A DNA stretch of 64,000 bases from Alteromonadaceae bacterium M269 (GTDB taxonomy: Bacteria > Pseudomonadota > Gammaproteobacteria > Enterobacterales > Alteromonadaceae). The position numbers were made by a program, and so were the translations under genes. The DNA lies in contig SMNZ01000004.1 of NCBI GenBank assembly GCA_004353515.1, positions 248,001 through 312,000 of the forward strand. The letters are read 5' to 3'. Below the pieces are notes generated by a model, which had not been told where the DNA came from, searched no databases, and saw only the letters and a program-made list of their open reading frames with translations. Positions 63,829-64,000 of the stretch are shown here, one piece after another. The first letter of the stretch is position 1, and every line of letters begins with the position of its first letter.

Positions 63829-64000
63829 TTACTCGTTAACGCCTATCGCTCGATTGAAGTAGCTCACTGCAAAGTAATCTACAGGAAGCGTTTCATCAAA
63901 AACGATGGCGTTGACGGTTGTTGTCCCAAGCCATTTGTTTTGTTCTAAATTCCAATTTTCTGACTGATATGATTTCATCATGCCAGCAGTATTTTTCCAT
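63829..64000 (-). CDS. C-terminal end of a gene cut by the right window edge
   Basis: An open reverse-strand frame of 56 codons runs from the edge to a TAA at 63829. It includes YQSENWNLEQNKWLGTT and ends in NRAIGVNE. No start is visible within the window, and the frame meets the terminator as a gene end should. The family cannot be told from this fragment. Confidence 0.5.
   Translation of the reverse strand, partial: WKNTAGMMKSYQSENWNLEQNKWLGTTTVNAIVFDETLPVDYFAVSYFNRAIGVNE

Overview
The window looks like chromosomal DNA of a free-living, probably marine gammaproteobacterium with a moderately AT-rich genome. The evidence is the close match of one gene to Escherichia coli YbiT, the YceH family member, a Shewanella-type Hno nitric-oxide signalling set, and REP-like repeats of the TGTAGGAGC type familiar from pseudomonads. 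I cannot name a genus. I see no rRNA, tRNA, CRISPR array, integrase or insertion sequence. Both ends cut through genes.

Layout. 1-2.3 kb: the C-terminal part of a TolB-type propeller protein, a small secreted protein, and a 417-base gap with inverted repeats. 2.3-7.9 kb: a tightly coupled three-gene SMC/kleisin-like operon (condensin of the Muk/Mks/Wadjet superfamily) without a nuclease gene. 8.3-11.3 kb: an unknown protein, a family 3 solute-binding protein, a WYL regulator of BrxR/CapW type and a small membrane protein. 11.5-15.6 kb: a soluble hybrid kinase followed by an HD-GYP response regulator. 15.6-31 kb: mostly single genes (histone-deacetylase-like hydrolase, gamma-glutamyltransferase, NTF2-like lipoprotein, YceH, YbiT, a PstS-like protein, a GGDEF-EAL protein, a lipoprotein hydrolase and a CapA-like protein), with two REP-like clusters. 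31-38 kb: a flavin/iron-sulfur fusion oxidoreductase with a GST and a divergent LysR regulator, a phytanoyl-CoA dioxygenase/MOSC pair, an SH3 protein and a DsbA-family protein. 38-39.7 kb: small membrane and secreted proteins and a truncated haemoglobin.

39.7-48.6 kb is the most striking part: a contiguous set encoding H-NOX (HnoX), its kinase (HnoK), an EAL response regulator (HnoB), a DNA-binding response regulator (HnoC) and a degenerate HD-GYP response regulator (HnoD). A porin-like gene and a PhnD-like binding protein plus a membrane histidine kinase are interleaved with them. A repeat/palindrome in the divergent promoter between the porin-hnoB arm and the hnoC-to-hnoK arm is a strong candidate HnoC operator. 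The second kinase has nearly the same catalytic core as HnoK. This suggests a two-input network, NO plus an unknown periplasmic ligand, controlling cyclic di-GMP.

48.7-54.9 kb: a DUF2235 hydrolase, a monooxygenase-fold protein, an Old Yellow Enzyme family oxidoreductase, a second small secreted protein and a membrane protein. 53.3-62.0 kb, reverse strand: an eight-gene run encoding a MacAB-like exporter (adaptor, ATPase, two permeases), a sigma-54 activator and its sensor kinase, a thioesterase and an AlkC-like repair protein. A good sigma-54 promoter match lies just upstream of the adaptor, with dyads further upstream that could bind the activator. 62.3-63.8 kb: a secreted protein with three near-identical fibronectin type III repeats and a strong terminator, followed by the end of a gene that enters from the right edge.
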